Assembly: GCF_900100345.1 (NCBI RefSeq)
Contig: NZ_FMTT01000033.1
Coordinates: 1-61,801, forward strand
Direction: 5' to 3'
DNA from: Paenibacillus tianmuensis
GTDB lineage: Bacteria; Bacillota; Bacilli; Paenibacillales; NBRC-103111
DNA length: 61,801 nt
The notes under the pieces were generated by a model that saw nothing but the letters and a program-made list of their open reading frames with translations, was not told where the DNA came from and made no database searches. Positions 1-9,165 of the stretch are shown piece after piece. The position numbers and the translations under genes were made by a program. Positions within the stretch are counted from its first letter, which is position 1. Each line of letters begins with the position of its first letter.

Positions 1-1
1 C

Positions 2-325
2 AATATCCATGACTGCACGGTGGCGGTTGAAGTCCTCTCTGGCGTCACACTGTCCGGAAGCGTTGTTTTAGCCGATAAAGCCTACGGCACCCATGACATT
101 CGAACGTATATCGAATCCCAAGACGCAACGTTCTGCATCCCTCCAAAATCGAATACGGCAAATCCTTGGGAATGCGACTTTTACCAGTATAAAGAACGGC
201 ATGTTGTGGAATGTTTTTTCAACAAACTCAAACAATTCCGTGGGATCGCAACACGCTACGATAAACTTTCTCGAAACTTTTTGAGCTTTGCTTTTTTGGC
301 TTCTGCCATGATTTTGTTGAAGTAG
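2..325 (+). CDS. IS5-family transposase, C-terminal part (cut by window edge)
   Basis: The reading frame is open from base 2 and has no start in the window, so this is the last 107 codons of a longer transposase. It shows the second catalytic aspartate in the motif LADKAYG and the C-terminal glutamate region RHVVECFFNKLKQFRGIATR, which is the arrangement of IS5-family (IS427-type) DDE transposases. The N-terminal catalytic region lies outside the window. The stop is followed 14 bp later by a likely terminal inverted repeat. It marks the left border of an accessory island carrying defence genes. The family is clear; whether the full element is intact cannot be judged. Confidence 0.85.
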   Translation, partial: NIHDCTVAVEVLSGVTLSGSVVLADKAYGTHDIRTYIESQDATFCIPPKSNTANPWECDFYQYKERHVVECFFNKLKQFRGIATRYDKLSRNFLSFAFLASAMILLK

Positions 326-339
326 TTCCACTATCATGA

Positions 340-356
340 GTTTTCAGACACGCCCT
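340..356. repeat. Right terminal inverted repeat of the IS5-type element
   Basis: The sequence GTTTTCAGACACGCCCT just after the transposase stop reads AGGGCGTGTCTGAAAAC on the other strand. This is a typical outward end of IS5-family elements. The left partner is outside the window, so the call rests on position and resemblance only. Confidence 0.6.
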
Positions 357-404
357 AGACGATTAATCTTTTTCAATCTTAAAACCAGAGAGACTCAGGC
401 CATG

Positions 405-812
405 TTAGCATTCAAAATTAGTATTGTTAATCTTGTTGTACTGTTGCAGTAATTCCTTAAATACTTCTTCATTTTTTTCTAGTCTCCATTTTAATAGTGG
501 TTGTACTTGTTCAAAAATATAGGGTCTAATTCTGTAAGGTATCGCATGACGAACAATTTCATCTTCAACAAGGTGTTCATAAAACCCCACACATATTGCA
601 TTCCAAATATAGTAACTTCGTTTTTCTTGATTAAAACACCACTCCGCATAGTAATAAATTTTGTCAAGATATTCAATGTCATTATCTTTGTGTGACTGAA
701 CAACTTTTCTCCTCAGTTCAAAAATTAAGGAATATATACTCGCGTCTCTATGGAGGAAAGTGAATCTAATATTATAAAATAACTCTAATGCTTTCCTTCT
801 CCAAGTGCTCAA
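405..812 (-). CDS. Hypothetical protein, about 135 residues
   Basis: I do not recognise this protein with confidence. It starts at a TTG preceded by AAGGATG. It has no signal peptide or membrane segment and is rich in aromatic and charged residues, with a central stretch NAICVGFYEHLVED. That pattern recalls small uncharacterised proteins (DUF7674-like) often found among immunity and defence genes, but this is a weak memory-based resemblance. It lies between an IS5 end and the Gabija-like operon, on the same strand as the operon but 90 bp downstream of its last gene. It could be an accessory gene of the island or an unrelated cargo gene. Its base composition is AT-rich like the island and unlike the core genes from 6 kb onward. 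Confidence 0.45.
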   Translation of the reverse strand: MSTWRRKALELFYNIRFTFLHRDASIYSLIFELRRKVVQSHKDNDIEYLDKIYYYAEWCFNQEKRSYYIWNAICVGFYEHLVEDEIVRHAIPYRIRPYIFEQVQPLLKWRLEKNEEVFKELLQQYNKINNTNFEC

Positions 813-902
813 TGTTTATCATCCTTAAAAGCAGTATACTTTAATAACTTTGCTTGCCTCTCAAAATTTCACTGACTCAAGATTTACACTACCAAAATAT
901 CT

Positions 903-2777
903 TTACGAAATAATCTCTACTTCACTTTCTTCAAACCAACCTTCTTTTAGAACATGTTTCTTAACCTCTTCCGGCTTTTCCGAATAAGCTACAATAGCCA
1001 AACTCTTTTCAGCACGACTGCATGTAACATAAAACAGTCGTCTTGTTCGATCAATGGTTGTATCCTTATTCACATTTTCGTTTTCAGCATCTGCTTTTGT
1101 TTTATCCTTTGCTCCAAACAGCTTTTCATAGCTGAAAAGAAATCCTCCTGCGGAATGATCGTCAATAATTACCATTACACGAGGAAATTCAAGTCCTTTT
1201 ACTCCTTGATGAGTCATAAAATTTGATGTGCCTGTTATGTAAGAGGCGTATTCATTTATTTGACTGAATGGAGCTTTTAAACACTCGTCCCAAGCATTTA
1301 TCAACTCATTACCCCGATCATTATCACCATCTTCTGTTACATTCTGCTCTCTTTTTTCTTCTTTAACGAAAGAATACAAGCTATCGGGAATTTCAAACAA
1401 GTTTAGTCTAGCGACACATTGTAAGACATCAATACAAAGTGGGTCGTTATCCTCATTCCAGAGCGACAGTAGCTGATTAATGGCATCCTGTACGTTTTTA
1501 ATTTGTAACAATTGATCCCTTTCATTCCTCTGTATTCGTAAAAGTCTAGAATATTTCCGAGCAATGCTTGCTATAGCAAACTTGTTACCAACTTTATGAG
1601 CATTGAAGATTGGTAAAATGATCTCTGTAAAAAAATTCAACTCCGGTAGCGAGCCCTCTAATAGTCCGGTTTTCAATTTGTCTATTTTATGCAGTGGCTG
1701 AAACAATTCCGAAAAACCTAGTCTTGTTGCTGCCATATGATGTTCCAGAATAAGGGTCATGTAATCTACATCTATCCATTTTTCGTCTTCAGTGATTTGT
1801 GCCATTCGTTGTGCAACTAATTCTTCTGTTTTTATTCTATCTGCTGTTGATGGCAAAATAAAAAAATGGACATGCCCTTCTTCCTTATCTGTTCTTGGCC
1901 TCTGTTCTTGATCATCAACAGCAGAACGAATTCTATTTATCAGTTTAACAATTCTTTTCGGACAACGATGGTTCATTTTCTTAACAGGCCTTTTCCAATT
2001 TTCGGGTAAATTAATTCCAAGATCCTCTTTTCCGTCAGAATATATCCTTTGCATCGTATCGCCAAATAGACCTAACGAAAAGGTACCGTTATTTTTCCGC
2101 TCAACCTCAAATAAAGCATTTAAAAGCTCCTTATTGGTATCCTGACTCTCATCAACTAAAAGAATAGGAAATTTCTTAATTAATATTTTTTGCATTAACG
2201 GCTTGCTTAAAAAGTAAGCTCCGATACTTATTACTTCGGAATGATTTAATGATTCCTTACCTTGGTTAATACCGTTAGGATTGTAGGTGAATTGTTTAAT
2301 TTTTTTCAAATTATTGATACGCTTTTGTTTAGCCTCGATATTTTTTTGACGAACCACAAATGCTCTGCTTGTTGGACGCCCATTTCTTTGTTTTTCTTCT
2401 AAATCTGTAATCTGATGCGTTAGGTTTGCGTATAGCCACTCACTTATGTCTTTATTAAAACCTTTAATTAATTCCCATACAAAAGTATGAATTGTAGAAA
2501 CAGAGAACAGCGGATCGTAATCCAACCGACGGCCAATTTCTTCACAGGCAGCATTCGTGTATGTAATAATCGCCACTCTTTGACCTTTTAATCGTAATTG
2601 TTGATAGCTAGTTTCTCGAATTTTTTCTAAAGCAGTTACTAGAGATCTTGTTTTCCCTGATCCCGCCCCAGCAAATAAGAAGAAGCTTTGAGGATTTTCA
2701 AGATCCAGACACTTAATGATCTCGTCATCTATATGATCATCGATATGATTATGTTCAATTTGTTCTATATGAACCAT
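903..2777 (-). CDS. gajB: UvrD/PcrA-like helicase, GajB-type (Gabija defence)
   Basis: The product is a superfamily 1 helicase of 624 residues. Visible motifs are Walker A AGAGSGKT at about residues 36-43, motif II LLVDESQDTN at about 206-215 (Walker B with the DEXQ signature), an arginine-bearing segment around RPVKKMNHRCPKRI, and motif V/VI segments near THQGVKGLEFPRV and RLFYVTCSRA. It sits directly downstream of an OLD-type nuclease gene: the upstream stop TAA and this ATG are adjacent with no gap. That gene pair is the signature of Gabija, an anti-phage system in which GajA nicks DNA and GajB, sensing nucleic acid, assists. It is longer than the GajB I recall (about 500 residues), so it may be a divergent subtype or a general class 2 OLD partner. 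Confidence 0.85.
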   Translation of the reverse strand: MVHIEQIEHNHIDDHIDDEIIKCLDLENPQSFFLFAGAGSGKTRSLVTALEKIRETSYQQLRLKGQRVAIITYTNAACEEIGRRLDYDPLFSVSTIHTFVWELIKGFNKDISEWLYANLTHQITDLEEKQRNGRPTSRAFVVRQKNIEAKQKRINNLKKIKQFTYNPNGINQGKESLNHSEVISIGAYFLSKPLMQKILIKKFPILLVDESQDTNKELLNALFEVERKNNGTFSLGLFGDTMQRIYSDGKEDLGINLPENWKRPVKKMNHRCPKRIVKLINRIRSAVDDQEQRPRTDKEEGHVHFFILPSTADRIKTEELVAQRMAQITEDEKWIDVDYMTLILEHHMAATRLGFSELFQPLHKIDKLKTGLLEGSLPELNFFTEIILPIFNAHKVGNKFAIASIARKYSRLLRIQRNERDQLLQIKNVQDAINQLLSLWNEDNDPLCIDVLQCVARLNLFEIPDSLYSFVKEEKREQNVTEDGDNDRGNELINAWDECLKAPFSQINEYASYITGTSNFMTHQGVKGLEFPRVMVIIDDHSAGGFLFSYEKLFGAKDKTKADAENENVNKDTTIDRTRRLFYVTCSRAEKSLAIVAYSEKPEEVKKHVLKEGWFEESEVEIIS

Positions 2778-5084
2778 TTAGACTCCCACCACTTCTTCTG
2801 CTGCACTTTCAACAGAGTTTAGATTAAGACTGTTATCCCATTGATTCTTTTTTATTTGTTCCCTTAACCATGTAAGTCCCTCTTTTATATAAGTTGGTAC
2901 TTTAAGATCACTAAGATCCTTTCGATAAATAAGTTGTAAAGCAAAATCAGCTTTCTTGCCCTCCCTCAAATCATCAAAGAATGTTTCTCCTAATTGATCA
3001 ATTGAGCTTAAGTTATTAATTGCGTCTTTAAATTTTTTTATCAGCCCATTACCATCGGCGTTTTTAAAAAGGGTTAAATTTTCAAAAACCAGTGCATCTT
3101 CAAATGTATAAGGTAGCGCTTCAACTTCTGGACCATCAGGAACCATTAGGACTTTAATTGGTGATTGGTAAGCAGCTCGAACCGAAAAATGGATATTTTC
3201 ATACCGCTTAACCTTCTCCTCTGGTTTTAAATCAAGGAGATCATCGATATTTGTTTTGCAAGGCACCCAAGATTTCAATGTATCATTCCCTGTTACCAAA
3301 TCTTTTTTTCGAGATGGAGGGACAGATTTGTGACTTTTTGAATTTGCTGAATCTAAGTCAGTTATTATTAAACTTGTTAAACCTAATGCTTCTATTAATG
3401 GTCTTAAAGTATGTGCATGGCTTCCGCCAATTTCCAATATAGAAATATACATTTGATTTAATTCTTCAAAATGGCTACGAATAAAGTGCGGGAGTAACAT
3501 TCGCTCGGCCGGACCTTCTACAAGAATAGCTGCATCTGCAAAAAGCAAATCATAATGAGTTAGTTGAAGATATCTGGTTACAAAACGTTCTGTTTCAGGT
3601 TCCTTTTTACCAAACACATTCGAAAGATTAACAACAGTAGACGTAGGTACTTCATTTTGTGATAATATTGGTTTTCTACGAAAATAGCGTATGCTAGAAA
3701 AAGGCATTTCATGAGCAATATGACCAGAATGCGTACTTACAATTAACTGAGTCTTCAAACTCTGCTCATCTTTTAAATTCTTATGATTACATAGCACTTT
3801 ATAAGCTTGTCGAATGAATACTTGTTGGACTTGCATATGAAGATGTGCTTCAGGTTCCTCAATTAATACAATATGCAGCGGCGGTATAAAAAAATCTTCT
3901 TGGCCGCTCGAAGTATTTTTGGCCAGCTTTCCTACCTTCATCCATTCATCTCTAAATTGCATCAACTTAAAAATCATAGATATTAAATTTTGATAGCCTA
4001 AACCGTTGTAAAGTTCAGGTAACCTCAATGGAAAATAATTATCTTGATTATTCTCAGGCGTCAACTCAAATTGGACTGCTGAATCATGATTAAGTCCGTC
4101 AGCGGGTTTAATTTTAGTTGAAATCGTTATCTTTGGATTTGAAAAACCAGGGTATCCAAGGCTCTCCAATTCATAAAGCGCATCATTAAACGCATGACGT
4201 AATTTTTCATTAAAAGTTCTTTGAGCTACATCAATGGCCTCTAAAGCGCCGATATCAGCTGAATCAGGTAAATTTGTCGGACTTAAGTGTTTATTATAAT
4301 ACTTCCTTAATTGTGCAGACAAACTGCCTGCTCTACGGCTCGTTGATTCATCATCTTCATTAGCTTTATTAGTGGGATCAGTAAATCCTCGCTGTGCATT
4401 AATATTGTGTATTAAAAATAATCTTTTAAATGGGTCACCTTCAATGGGGCCACTACCTAAGGGCAATATTTGAGGTCGAGCAACACCGTTTTCAGGTAAT
4501 GAAAGCTTTTCAGGGTCAAGAATGTATGACTTTATTTCAAAATGTGTCTGGAACTTTCTACTCAAATAATCCCGAAGATCTTTAGGCCATAATGATATCG
4601 AGCTATTACCTTCGGTAGATATTATAGCATTCAACGTATTTTTTGCAGTTTTACTTGAATCAATGAAATCCTTAAATAGATTCTCAATATTTTTAGGCTC
4701 AAGTCTTAATCGAACACCAAGCAATCCTCCGCCCCAATCCAAGGATGGGATTAGATGAGCAACATAATGAATTTCATGGTCTTCAACGTACAGCCATACA
4801 TCCATAGTAGGTACGAGCTTCCCTAATTCCTCTGCAAGAGAACCGATCATTTCTTCACTATTAATTAATTTTTTTCCTATAACATTAATCTCAATCCAAT
4901 TGGATAATGTAAAATCATTTACAGTGAAATCGTTTTTTTCGCTTAAAAATTTTCTTAAGACATCCATAGCCGAAGTTTTTCCACTATTATTGGCTCCAAC
5001 AAATATTGTCGTTTGATCTGTGAATTCTATTCGGCATGATTTTAATTTTCTATAATTCTGAATCTCAACATACTCAATGTGCAT
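2778..5084 (-). CDS. gajA: OLD-family ATP-dependent nuclease, GajA-type (Gabija defence)
   Basis: An AAA ATPase followed by a TOPRIM nuclease domain, about 768 residues. Walker A GANNSGKT lies at residues 30-37, the ABC-type Walker B LIEEPEAHLH near 407-416, and the TOPRIM glutamate motif ILVEGPAE near residue 523 with the DLD-type motif IITDLDSA near 574. I chose the ATG at 5084 because GGGGGTG lies 5 bases upstream and family members start with a similar MHIEYVEIQNYRKL segment; an earlier in-frame start at 5117 has no good ribosome site. With the abutting helicase gene it forms a Gabija-like operon that would cut or nick phage DNA on infection. GajA proteins I recall are near 580 residues, so this one carries about 190 extra residues, mostly between the two Walker motifs. 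Confidence 0.85.
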   Translation of the reverse strand: MHIEYVEIQNYRKLKSCRIEFTDQTTIFVGANNSGKTSAMDVLRKFLSEKNDFTVNDFTLSNWIEINVIGKKLINSEEMIGSLAEELGKLVPTMDVWLYVEDHEIHYVAHLIPSLDWGGGLLGVRLRLEPKNIENLFKDFIDSSKTAKNTLNAIISTEGNSSISLWPKDLRDYLSRKFQTHFEIKSYILDPEKLSLPENGVARPQILPLGSGPIEGDPFKRLFLIHNINAQRGFTDPTNKANEDDESTSRRAGSLSAQLRKYYNKHLSPTNLPDSADIGALEAIDVAQRTFNEKLRHAFNDALYELESLGYPGFSNPKITISTKIKPADGLNHDSAVQFELTPENNQDNYFPLRLPELYNGLGYQNLISMIFKLMQFRDEWMKVGKLAKNTSSGQEDFFIPPLHIVLIEEPEAHLHMQVQQVFIRQAYKVLCNHKNLKDEQSLKTQLIVSTHSGHIAHEMPFSSIRYFRRKPILSQNEVPTSTVVNLSNVFGKKEPETERFVTRYLQLTHYDLLFADAAILVEGPAERMLLPHFIRSHFEELNQMYISILEIGGSHAHTLRPLIEALGLTSLIITDLDSANSKSHKSVPPSRKKDLVTGNDTLKSWVPCKTNIDDLLDLKPEEKVKRYENIHFSVRAAYQSPIKVLMVPDGPEVEALPYTFEDALVFENLTLFKNADGNGLIKKFKDAINNLSSIDQLGETFFDDLREGKKADFALQLIYRKDLSDLKVPTYIKEGLTWLREQIKKNQWDNSLNLNSVESAAEEVVGV

Positions 5085-5183
5085 CTGTACACCCCCAGAT
5101 TTTAATTCTTGGAGCACTAAAAAATTATATAAAATACGACTAATTTCAGTGTAGCACCAGTTGTAAAATATTTCTATAGAAGC

Positions 5184-5477
5184 TTATCTCATCATTACCA
5201 ATAAACGAGTACAAAAAAAATGTAAAATTACAAATATTTGAATAAAATAAATTATCAAAATAAAAAAAACCAGAGACACTCTGGAGAATAGGTAAGTATA
5301 TAAATTCTTCTCTGCCAAATCTATTGCGACGGCTAACTGAATCTGCCCGATCTTACTAAGACCGCACCTATAATCCTTTAGAGACTTCGTTTCAATAATC
5401 GGTTCTATATCAAGGTTATAGCGGTCTAATTCAACGTAGGCAATAATATCGTCACTCCTTATTCCATCCTTACTCTT
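5184..5477 (-). pseudogene. Remnant of a nuclease-like gene, no start codon
   Basis: This 418-bp gap between the gajA start and the acetyltransferase contains a 97-codon open frame on the minus strand with no usable start. Its first two thirds read like a real protein (segments SDDIIAYVELDRYNLDIEP and IIETKSLKDYRCGLSKIG), while the end runs into hydrophobic, low-complexity translation of AT-rich DNA. The D...E-x-K spacing (EPIIETK) resembles the core of PD-(D/E)XK nucleases such as restriction enzymes, but that is a motif-level guess. It probably marks decay or replacement of an older defence gene upstream of the Gabija operon. Confidence 0.35.
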
Positions 5478-5535
5478 TTAAACAAAAACCCGCCGTGCAG
5501 AGCTGCAACGCGCGCAGGGACAGTTGAAGGAGCTA

Positions 5536-6009
5536 TTAAGTAATAATCAATTTGAATTTTTGACGACCCCCTCCTTCTGGACCATTTGGAATCAACGTAT
5601 CTAATGGAACGAAGCCAAACTTTTGATATAACTTACTTGCAGGTCTCCCGTCTGGAATATCGTCACCAAACGTAGTAACGGTAAATTCTGCTGGAACATC
5701 AGTAAGTCCCAAAATATGCCTTAGCAACGCTGTAGCTATTCCCTTATTTCTCGCTCGCGCTGAAACGGCTAACCATCCAATTTTATAGTTTGGGGCATCG
5801 GACGAAGAAAATAAAACACCTCCGAGCAAGACTGCCCCTGGCAATCCATCATTTTCCCTAACACAAAAGGCACTATTTCGATTTATATTTTTCTCCAATG
5901 CTTGGATAAACTTTGGATCACTTACCATTGGTCCAAATAAGCATTCGACTTCTGAAGCAAGTTCCAGCCATCCGCTAAGGTCGTCCATCATCGCGTTTAC
6001 AACTCTCAT
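5536..6009 (-). CDS. GNAT-family N-acetyltransferase
   Basis: A 157-residue single-domain GNAT protein. The acetyl-CoA binding motif A is visible as ARNKGIATALLRH around residues 85-97, after the beta-strand segment YKIGWLAVS, and the C-terminal motif B segment ASKLYQKFGFVPL is present. Such enzymes move an acetyl group from acetyl-CoA to an amine on a small molecule or protein; the substrate cannot be read from the sequence. The ATG is preceded by GAGGGGGTC. The gene stands alone, with a bidirectional terminator between it and efp, at the border between the AT-rich island and the core block. It may belong to either. Confidence 0.8.
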   Translation of the reverse strand: MRVVNAMMDDLSGWLELASEVECLFGPMVSDPKFIQALEKNINRNSAFCVRENDGLPGAVLLGGVLFSSSDAPNYKIGWLAVSARARNKGIATALLRHILGLTDVPAEFTVTTFGDDIPDGRPASKLYQKFGFVPLDTLIPNGPEGGGRQKFKLIIT

Positions 6010-6055
6010 AAGTATGACCCCCTCTTTTAGATTTCGTTATCCTGAACCTACTAAT

Positions 6056-6094
6056 AAAAAATCCTTACCTCTCCGAAGAAAGGTAAGGATTTTC
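6056..6094. terminator. Hairpin upstream of the GNAT gene, downstream of efp
   Basis: AAAATCCTTACC pairs with GGTAAGGATTTT around a short loop. Runs of A on one side and T on the other mean it can act for efp on the minus strand. Confidence 0.8.
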
Positions 6095-6105
6095 CGCCGC
6101 TCATA

Positions 6106-6663
6106 TTAAGCGCGGGAGATGTATTGGCCTTCGCGGGTGTCGATCAAGAGCACGTCGCCTTCGTTGATGAAGAGCGGCACTTGAACGTTCAAGCCGGTTT
6201 CGACTTTCGCGTTCTTGGTCGCGCCTTGCGCCGTATTGCCTTTGATGCCCGGCTCGGTTTCGATAACTTTCAGCTCAACGCTGTTCGGCATGTTGATCCC
6301 GAGGATCTCGCCTTGGTAGCTCATGATGTTGATGTTCATGTTTTCTTTCAGGAAGTTCAGTTCCCATTTGATTTGCTTTTCTTCCAAGTTGATTTGGTCG
6401 AACGATTCCGTATCCATAAACGTATGCTCTTTGCCGCTGGCATACAGATATTGCATTTGGCGGTTTTCGATGTGAGCGCGGCTCACGTTCTCACCGGCGC
6501 GGAACGTACGCTCGACGGTGTTGCCGTTGCGCAGGTTTTTCAGCTTGGAGCGGACGAAGGCAGCGCCTTTACCCGGTTTAACGTGCTGGAAATCGACAAC
6601 GGTGAACAAATCGCCGTCTACTTCGATGGTTAAGCCTGTTTTAAAATCGTTAACTGAAATCAC
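6106..6663 (-). CDS. efp: Elongation factor P
   Basis: A 185-residue, full-length EF-P with the KOW-like N-terminal domain and two OB domains. EF-P binds between the P and E sites of the ribosome and relieves stalling at consecutive prolines. The loop [13 protein letters not shown] places a lysine at residue 32, the residue that is post-translationally modified in Bacillus; no modification genes are visible nearby. The C-terminal EF-P signature [15 protein letters not shown] and [18 protein letters not shown] segments are present. The ATG has AGGGAGGT upstream. It follows papA by about 120 bp in the conserved aroQ-papA-efp order of Bacillales. Confidence 0.97.
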   Translation of the reverse strand: MISVNDFKTGLTIEVDGDLFTVVDFQHVKPGKGAAFVRSKLKNLRNGNTVERTFRAGENVSRAHIENRQMQYLYASGKEHTFMDTESFDQINLEEKQIKWELNFLKENMNINIMSYQGEILGINMPNSVELKVIETEPGIKGNTAQGATKNAKVETGLNVQVPLFINEGDVLLIDTREGQYISRA

Positions 6664-6785
6664 TACAAAAACCTCCCTAAAATGTGAGCAGACGACAGTG
6701 CCTCAAGCCTTGTAAGAACCAGTTTCCGAATCATCGGACCTATCCTTGCCTTCGCCTTGGTTTGTCGCTACCAAGTTGCATCAAG

Positions 6786-7859
6786 TTATGGTATCACAAT
6801 CAAGTCTTTGCTGGATTGCGTTAACCTCCGATTGCCTGTTTCCGTGATGACGATATCGTCCTCGATCCGAACGCCACCGAAGCCAGGCAAATAAATGCCC
6901 GGTTCCACGGTAACGACCATGCCCGGAGTCAGTACAACATCGCCCTGCACCGACAGCCGCGGCGCTTCGTGAACTTCCATCCCGAGCCCGTGACCGGTGC
7001 CATGGCCGAAATGGTCACCGTAGCCGTATCGACTGATAATATCTCGTGCAGCGGCATCCGCTTCCTTGCCGGTCATTCCCGGCTTGATGCGCTCGAGCGC
7101 TTCCATTTGCGCTTCGAGAACGATCTTGTAGATGTCGCGGTGTTTATCCGTCGGCGTACCGACGATGACCGTACGGGTAATGTCGGAACAGTAGCTTTTG
7201 TAATAGGCTCCGAAATCGAGCGTTACAAATTCGCCGGTCCCGATAATTTTGTCACTGGCTTTACCGTGCGGCAGCGCTGAGCGTTCGCCGGAAGCGACGA
7301 TCGTTTCGAACGAAGTCGAAGCGGCGCCATGCTTGCGCACGAACATCTCGATTTCGAGTGAAATGTCCAGCTCTTTGACCCCGGACTTCAGCAGCCCGAG
7401 AACGTGGACAAACGTGCGGTCAGCCAGATCGGCCGCCTGCTGCATGATGGCGATCTCTTCGTCGTCCTTGACCATGCGCAGCGATTCGACCAGCCCGCCG
7501 GTCGGCACGAATTCGATCCCGCCGAGCGCTTCGGCGTAGATACTGTAGGTACCATAGCTGAGGTCGGTTTGCTCGAAGCCAAGCTTGGCAATGCCCCACT
7601 TGCGAAGCAGATCGTTAATCGATTCCACAACCTTGGGTCCATGCTCGATGATCTCGTAGCCGGCCGCTTGCTCCGATGCCTGTGTCACGTAACGAAAATC
7701 GGTCAGCAGTACGGCCCGATCGGCCGTAATGAGCACGTAGCCTGCCGATCCGGTGAAGCCCGTCATATATTTCCGGTTCGTCGCATTTGTGATGAGCAGC
7801 GCCGGCAAGCCTTTTTGTTCCAAGAGGCTGCGCAGCCGCCCGATTCGTTGTTGTTGCAT
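6786..7859 (-). CDS. papA: Xaa-Pro aminopeptidase, M24 family
   Basis: A 357-residue M24B peptidase that removes N-terminal residues preceding proline. It has the creatinase-like N-terminal domain (about 1-125) and the pita-bread catalytic domain. All five metal ligands can be seen: two aspartates in TLDFGAYYKSYCSDITRT, the histidine in GHGTGHGLGMEVHE, and two glutamates in VTVEPGIYLPG and VRIEDDIVI. It lies 3 bp from the end of aroQ on the same strand and corresponds to yqhT of B. subtilis, in the conserved aroQ-papA-efp operon. The products are cytoplasmic; no signal peptide is present. Confidence 0.93.
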   Translation of the reverse strand: MQQQRIGRLRSLLEQKGLPALLITNATNRKYMTGFTGSAGYVLITADRAVLLTDFRYVTQASEQAAGYEIIEHGPKVVESINDLLRKWGIAKLGFEQTDLSYGTYSIYAEALGGIEFVPTGGLVESLRMVKDDEEIAIMQQAADLADRTFVHVLGLLKSGVKELDISLEIEMFVRKHGAASTSFETIVASGERSALPHGKASDKIIGTGEFVTLDFGAYYKSYCSDITRTVIVGTPTDKHRDIYKIVLEAQMEALERIKPGMTGKEADAAARDIISRYGYGDHFGHGTGHGLGMEVHEAPRLSVQGDVVLTPGMVVTVEPGIYLPGFGGVRIEDDIVITETGNRRLTQSSKDLIVIP

Positions 7860-7862
7860 TTG

Positions 7863-8309
7863 TTATCCCTCCGCACTATCAATATACTGGACCAGCGCAC
7901 GCAAGCCCAGCTCGTAGCTGTTCGCGCCGAAACCCGCGATTTGGCCCACGGCTACCGGGGCGATTACCGATACATGGCGGAAAGCTTCCCTTTTATGAAT
8001 GTTCGAAATATGTACTTCAACCGTCGGGATGCCCACAGTGCTGATGGCATCGCGGATCGCATAGCTGTAATGCGTGAACGCTCCCGGATTGAACAAGATG
8101 CCGGCTTTCTGTCCATAGGCGGCATGAATGCGGTCGATCAGATCCCCTTCGTGATTCGACTGGTAGCATTCCAATCCGACCCCGAGCTCCTCCGCCAGCC
8201 TGGTCAGCCTGTCCGTTATCGCTTGAAGCGACAAGCTCCCGTAGACACCGGGCTCCCGGATGCCAAGCATGTTCAAATTTGGCCCGTTCAACAACAAAAT
8301 GTGCTTCAT
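7863..8309 (-). CDS. aroQ: Type II 3-dehydroquinate dehydratase
   Basis: A 148-residue type II dehydroquinase, third step of the shikimate pathway to chorismate (3-dehydroquinate to 3-dehydroshikimate plus water). The opening [18 protein letters not shown] and the active-site tyrosine in PGVYGSLSL are characteristic, as are the motif [15 protein letters not shown] and the late [14 protein letters not shown] histidine region. I use the ATG at 8309 with GGGAGGT 7 bases upstream; an in-frame start at 8345 would add 12 residues without a ribosome site. It is first of the aroQ-papA-efp run and corresponds to yqhS. Confidence 0.95.
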   Translation of the reverse strand: MKHILLLNGPNLNMLGIREPGVYGSLSLQAITDRLTRLAEELGVGLECYQSNHEGDLIDRIHAAYGQKAGILFNPGAFTHYSYAIRDAISTVGIPTVEVHISNIHKREAFRHVSVIAPVAVGQIAGFGANSYELGLRALVQYIDSAEG

Positions 8310-8507
8310 CCGTGAAACCTCCCAACCTGATAAATCCGCACACACTTAGCCATTTTACCATAACCTTCCCCGGTTTGAGAACTTTTTTTTGCGGGCTCAG
8401 GCGGCCGAATAAAGCGGTTTACCAATGTTTGGGTTATACGTAATGCACATCAACGCACAGAAGATGCGAAAGCGTACAGCCTGCGACAGTTTGCAAGCCG
8501 CACGAGT

Positions 8508-9017
8508 TCATGTTAACTCCGGCTCGTCCCGGCCGCCGGCAAAAGGCTCCCGCTCCCGCTCGTCCGTAAATTCGAAGCTGATCGAATAGCCGATAAACAA
8601 TCCCCATAGCACGAACAGGCACGCTTGGGTCACCACCGTGTTCAAATCCAGATAGGCAATCCAATTCATCATCCCGGTCACCGGTCCGAGCAACAGGAAC
8701 AAGAACGCCCACCAAGCGACGCCATATCCGACCCCGTACCACGGACCTAACGCTTTGGCGAATAACATCGCATACAATATAGCGGAAACGACGGACAAGG
8801 CGATAAATGCCAGCCACCCCAGCAAATATCCCCGCCATGTCATTAGGTAAGAATGCTTGTACAAGGGCTCAAGCAAAAATCCCGGCGATAGCGAAGTAAA
8901 ATGAAAATAGTTGGCCAGTATTTGCACCCCGCCCCAGATCAGCCCGGCGAAAAAGCCGATATATACCGCGAAATTCCATCGATTCGTACGGGGCTTCTTA
9001 TCGCTTCGGCGATCCAT
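8508..9017 (-). CDS. yqhR: YqhR-like conserved membrane protein
   Basis: A membrane protein of about 169 residues with four predicted hydrophobic segments (for example FAVYIGFFAGLIWGG, LLGWLAFIALSVVSAI, and WWAFLFLLLGPVTGMM). Its position between the divergent yqhQ and the aroQ gene matches yqhR of B. subtilis, and the sequence pattern fits that family. Function unknown. The ATG at 9017 with GGGAGGA 8 bases upstream is preferred over 9080. A roughly 200-bp gap separates it from aroQ and shows nothing notable. Confidence 0.8.
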   Translation of the reverse strand: MDRRSDKKPRTNRWNFAVYIGFFAGLIWGGVQILANYFHFTSLSPGFLLEPLYKHSYLMTWRGYLLGWLAFIALSVVSAILYAMLFAKALGPWYGVGYGVAWWAFLFLLLGPVTGMMNWIAYLDLNTVVTQACLFVLWGLFIGYSISFEFTDEREREPFAGGRDEPELT

Positions 9018-9165
9018 GCCCAAATCCTCCCTCGATTTCGGATATCCACTAGTATGTGCAAAAGTTCCACTGATAAACAAGTGGCAATATGACTGCGGAT
9101 TCGCTAAAATACAGATATGGCATCATTTATTGTTAATTATTCATAGTAGAAGAAGGTGTATCGTA

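Noticed and set aside
4980..5117. Earlier in-frame start for GajA at 5117
   Set aside because: No ribosome site; the ATG at 5084 has GGGGGTG five bases upstream and the family-typical N-terminus.
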